DNA of 15,080 bases, from positions 1 to 15,080 of the forward strand of contig PBUZ01000057.1 of the NCBI GenBank assembly GCA_002728035.1. Reading direction: 5' to 3'. Both the position numbers and the translations under genes were made by a program. The notes below the pieces were generated by a model. It saw only the letters and a program-made list of their open reading frames with translations. It was not told the DNA's origin and did not search any database. Shown here one piece after another: positions 14,598 to 15,080 of the stretch (positions are counted from its first letter, which is position 1; every line of letters begins with the position of its first letter). The stretch is from Methanobacteriota archaeon (GTDB lineage: Archaea; Thermoplasmatota; Poseidoniia; Poseidoniales; Poseidoniaceae).

Positions 14598-15080
14598 CTA
14601 CCAACCGAAGAACTTGGCTCTTGAATAACCAAACGAAAGCAACACGGAAATCACTCGCTTGGTGAAGAGCATCGGCCGTCGGAACAGGATTTTGACACCG
14701 ATAAAGGCCTTGTCAACCGGACTCATGTTGCCCAATTCTTCTGGAAGGCAACGGGCCATCGCAGACATTTCCTCATCGCTGAGTTCGTACAACGCCGTCT
14801 TGCCCTTGAGGATCTTGTGGTACGGCGGAAACCGTTTCTTCCACGCTCGCTCGTAAGCCATCAATTTCGCCTTCGAGAGGTTGTTGTCCTTGAGGGCTTC
14901 TGCAACCGTTTGCGCAGCCTCTCTTCCCGACCACAAGGCCAGATGTGTACCGCCTTCAAACAGTGGAGAAGTAAAGCCCGCAGCGTCACCCACGAGAAGA
15001 ATGCCGTCGTCAACGGTGGTGGTTCTTGGGCCCGAAATAGGAATGGTTCCACCAAACGGTCGAACCTTGATGCCCTCTGC
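14598..15080 (-). CDS. Geranylgeranyl reductase family flavoprotein, C-terminal part (partial at right edge)
   Basis: The frame is open to the window edge, giving 160 residues of the C-terminus. RPFGGTIPISGPRTTTVDDG leads into ILLVGDAAGFTSPLFEGGTHLALWSG, the second FAD-contacting motif (GDAAGF) of the geranylgeranyl reductase family in the p-hydroxybenzoate hydroxylase superfamily. In archaea these enzymes saturate the isoprenoid chains of membrane lipids (digeranylgeranylglycerophospholipid reductase) or related prenyl chains. The FEGG after GDAAGF, and the tail of basic helices ending RAKFFGW, fit the family, but the N-terminal FAD-binding GxGxxG and the substrate region are outside the window. 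Which reductase it is cannot be settled here. It is followed by ccmF 60 bp downstream on the same strand. Confidence 0.8.
   Translation of the reverse strand, partial: AEGIKVRPFGGTIPISGPRTTTVDDGILLVGDAAGFTSPLFEGGTHLALWSGREAAQTVAEALKDNNLSKAKLMAYERAWKKRFPPYHKILKGKTALYELSDEEMSAMARCLPEELGNMSPVDKAFIGVKILFRRPMLFTKRVISVLLSFGYSRAKFFGW

Overview
The window reads as archaeal, most likely a marine Thermoplasmatota lineage such as Marine Group II/Poseidoniales (an inference from gene content). The pointers are a DUF63 membrane protein (an archaeal family), a long SlyD-like archaeal FKBP prolyl isomerase with a C-terminal SAP domain, the C-terminal part of a geranylgeranyl-reductase-type flavoprotein, and a TATA box about 25 bp from a start codon, as in leaderless archaeal mRNAs. 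Everything after about position 530 lies on the minus strand. One partial, AT-rich gene at the left edge is on the plus strand and meets it convergently.

From left to right: (1) 1-425, the end of a DUF262/DUF1524 (GmrSD-like) HNH nuclease gene, compositionally unlike the rest. (2) 529-4973, read right to left, a tight four-gene membrane/envelope operon: a 925-aa RND/MMPL transporter, a five-helix membrane protein of unknown family, a thioredoxin-fold lipoprotein and an ABA4-like (DUF4281) membrane protein. A 120-bp intergenic region in front of it holds a TATA box and a cluster of inverted repeats. (3) 5094-9595, a leucine-catabolism cluster: carboxyltransferase (mccB), a LiuC-like methylglutaconyl-CoA hydratase, biotin carboxylase, and a separate biotin carrier protein. 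Together these give a complete 3-methylcrotonyl-CoA carboxylase plus the next enzyme of the pathway. (4) 9664-11936, FKBP-SAP followed by DUF63. (5) 12000-14537, a CcmF-type cytochrome c heme lyase. (6) 14598-15080, the C-terminal part of a geranylgeranyl reductase family flavoprotein that runs off the right edge.

The metabolic part is conventional: MccB with biotin carboxylase and biotin carrier carboxylates 3-methylcrotonyl-CoA, and the hydratase turns 3-methylglutaconyl-CoA into HMG-CoA. Isovaleryl-CoA dehydrogenase and HMG-CoA lyase are not in the window. The less explained parts are the RND/5-TM/thioredoxin-lipoprotein/ABA4-like operon, a 26-bp AT-rich dyad found twice (after mccB and at the end of the biotin carrier gene), the overlapping inverted repeats upstream of the RND operon, and a biotin carboxylase whose strong Shine-Dalgarno sequence points at an ATC codon. 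No tRNA, rRNA, CRISPR array or insertion sequence was seen, and no gene-free stretch exceeds 300 bases.
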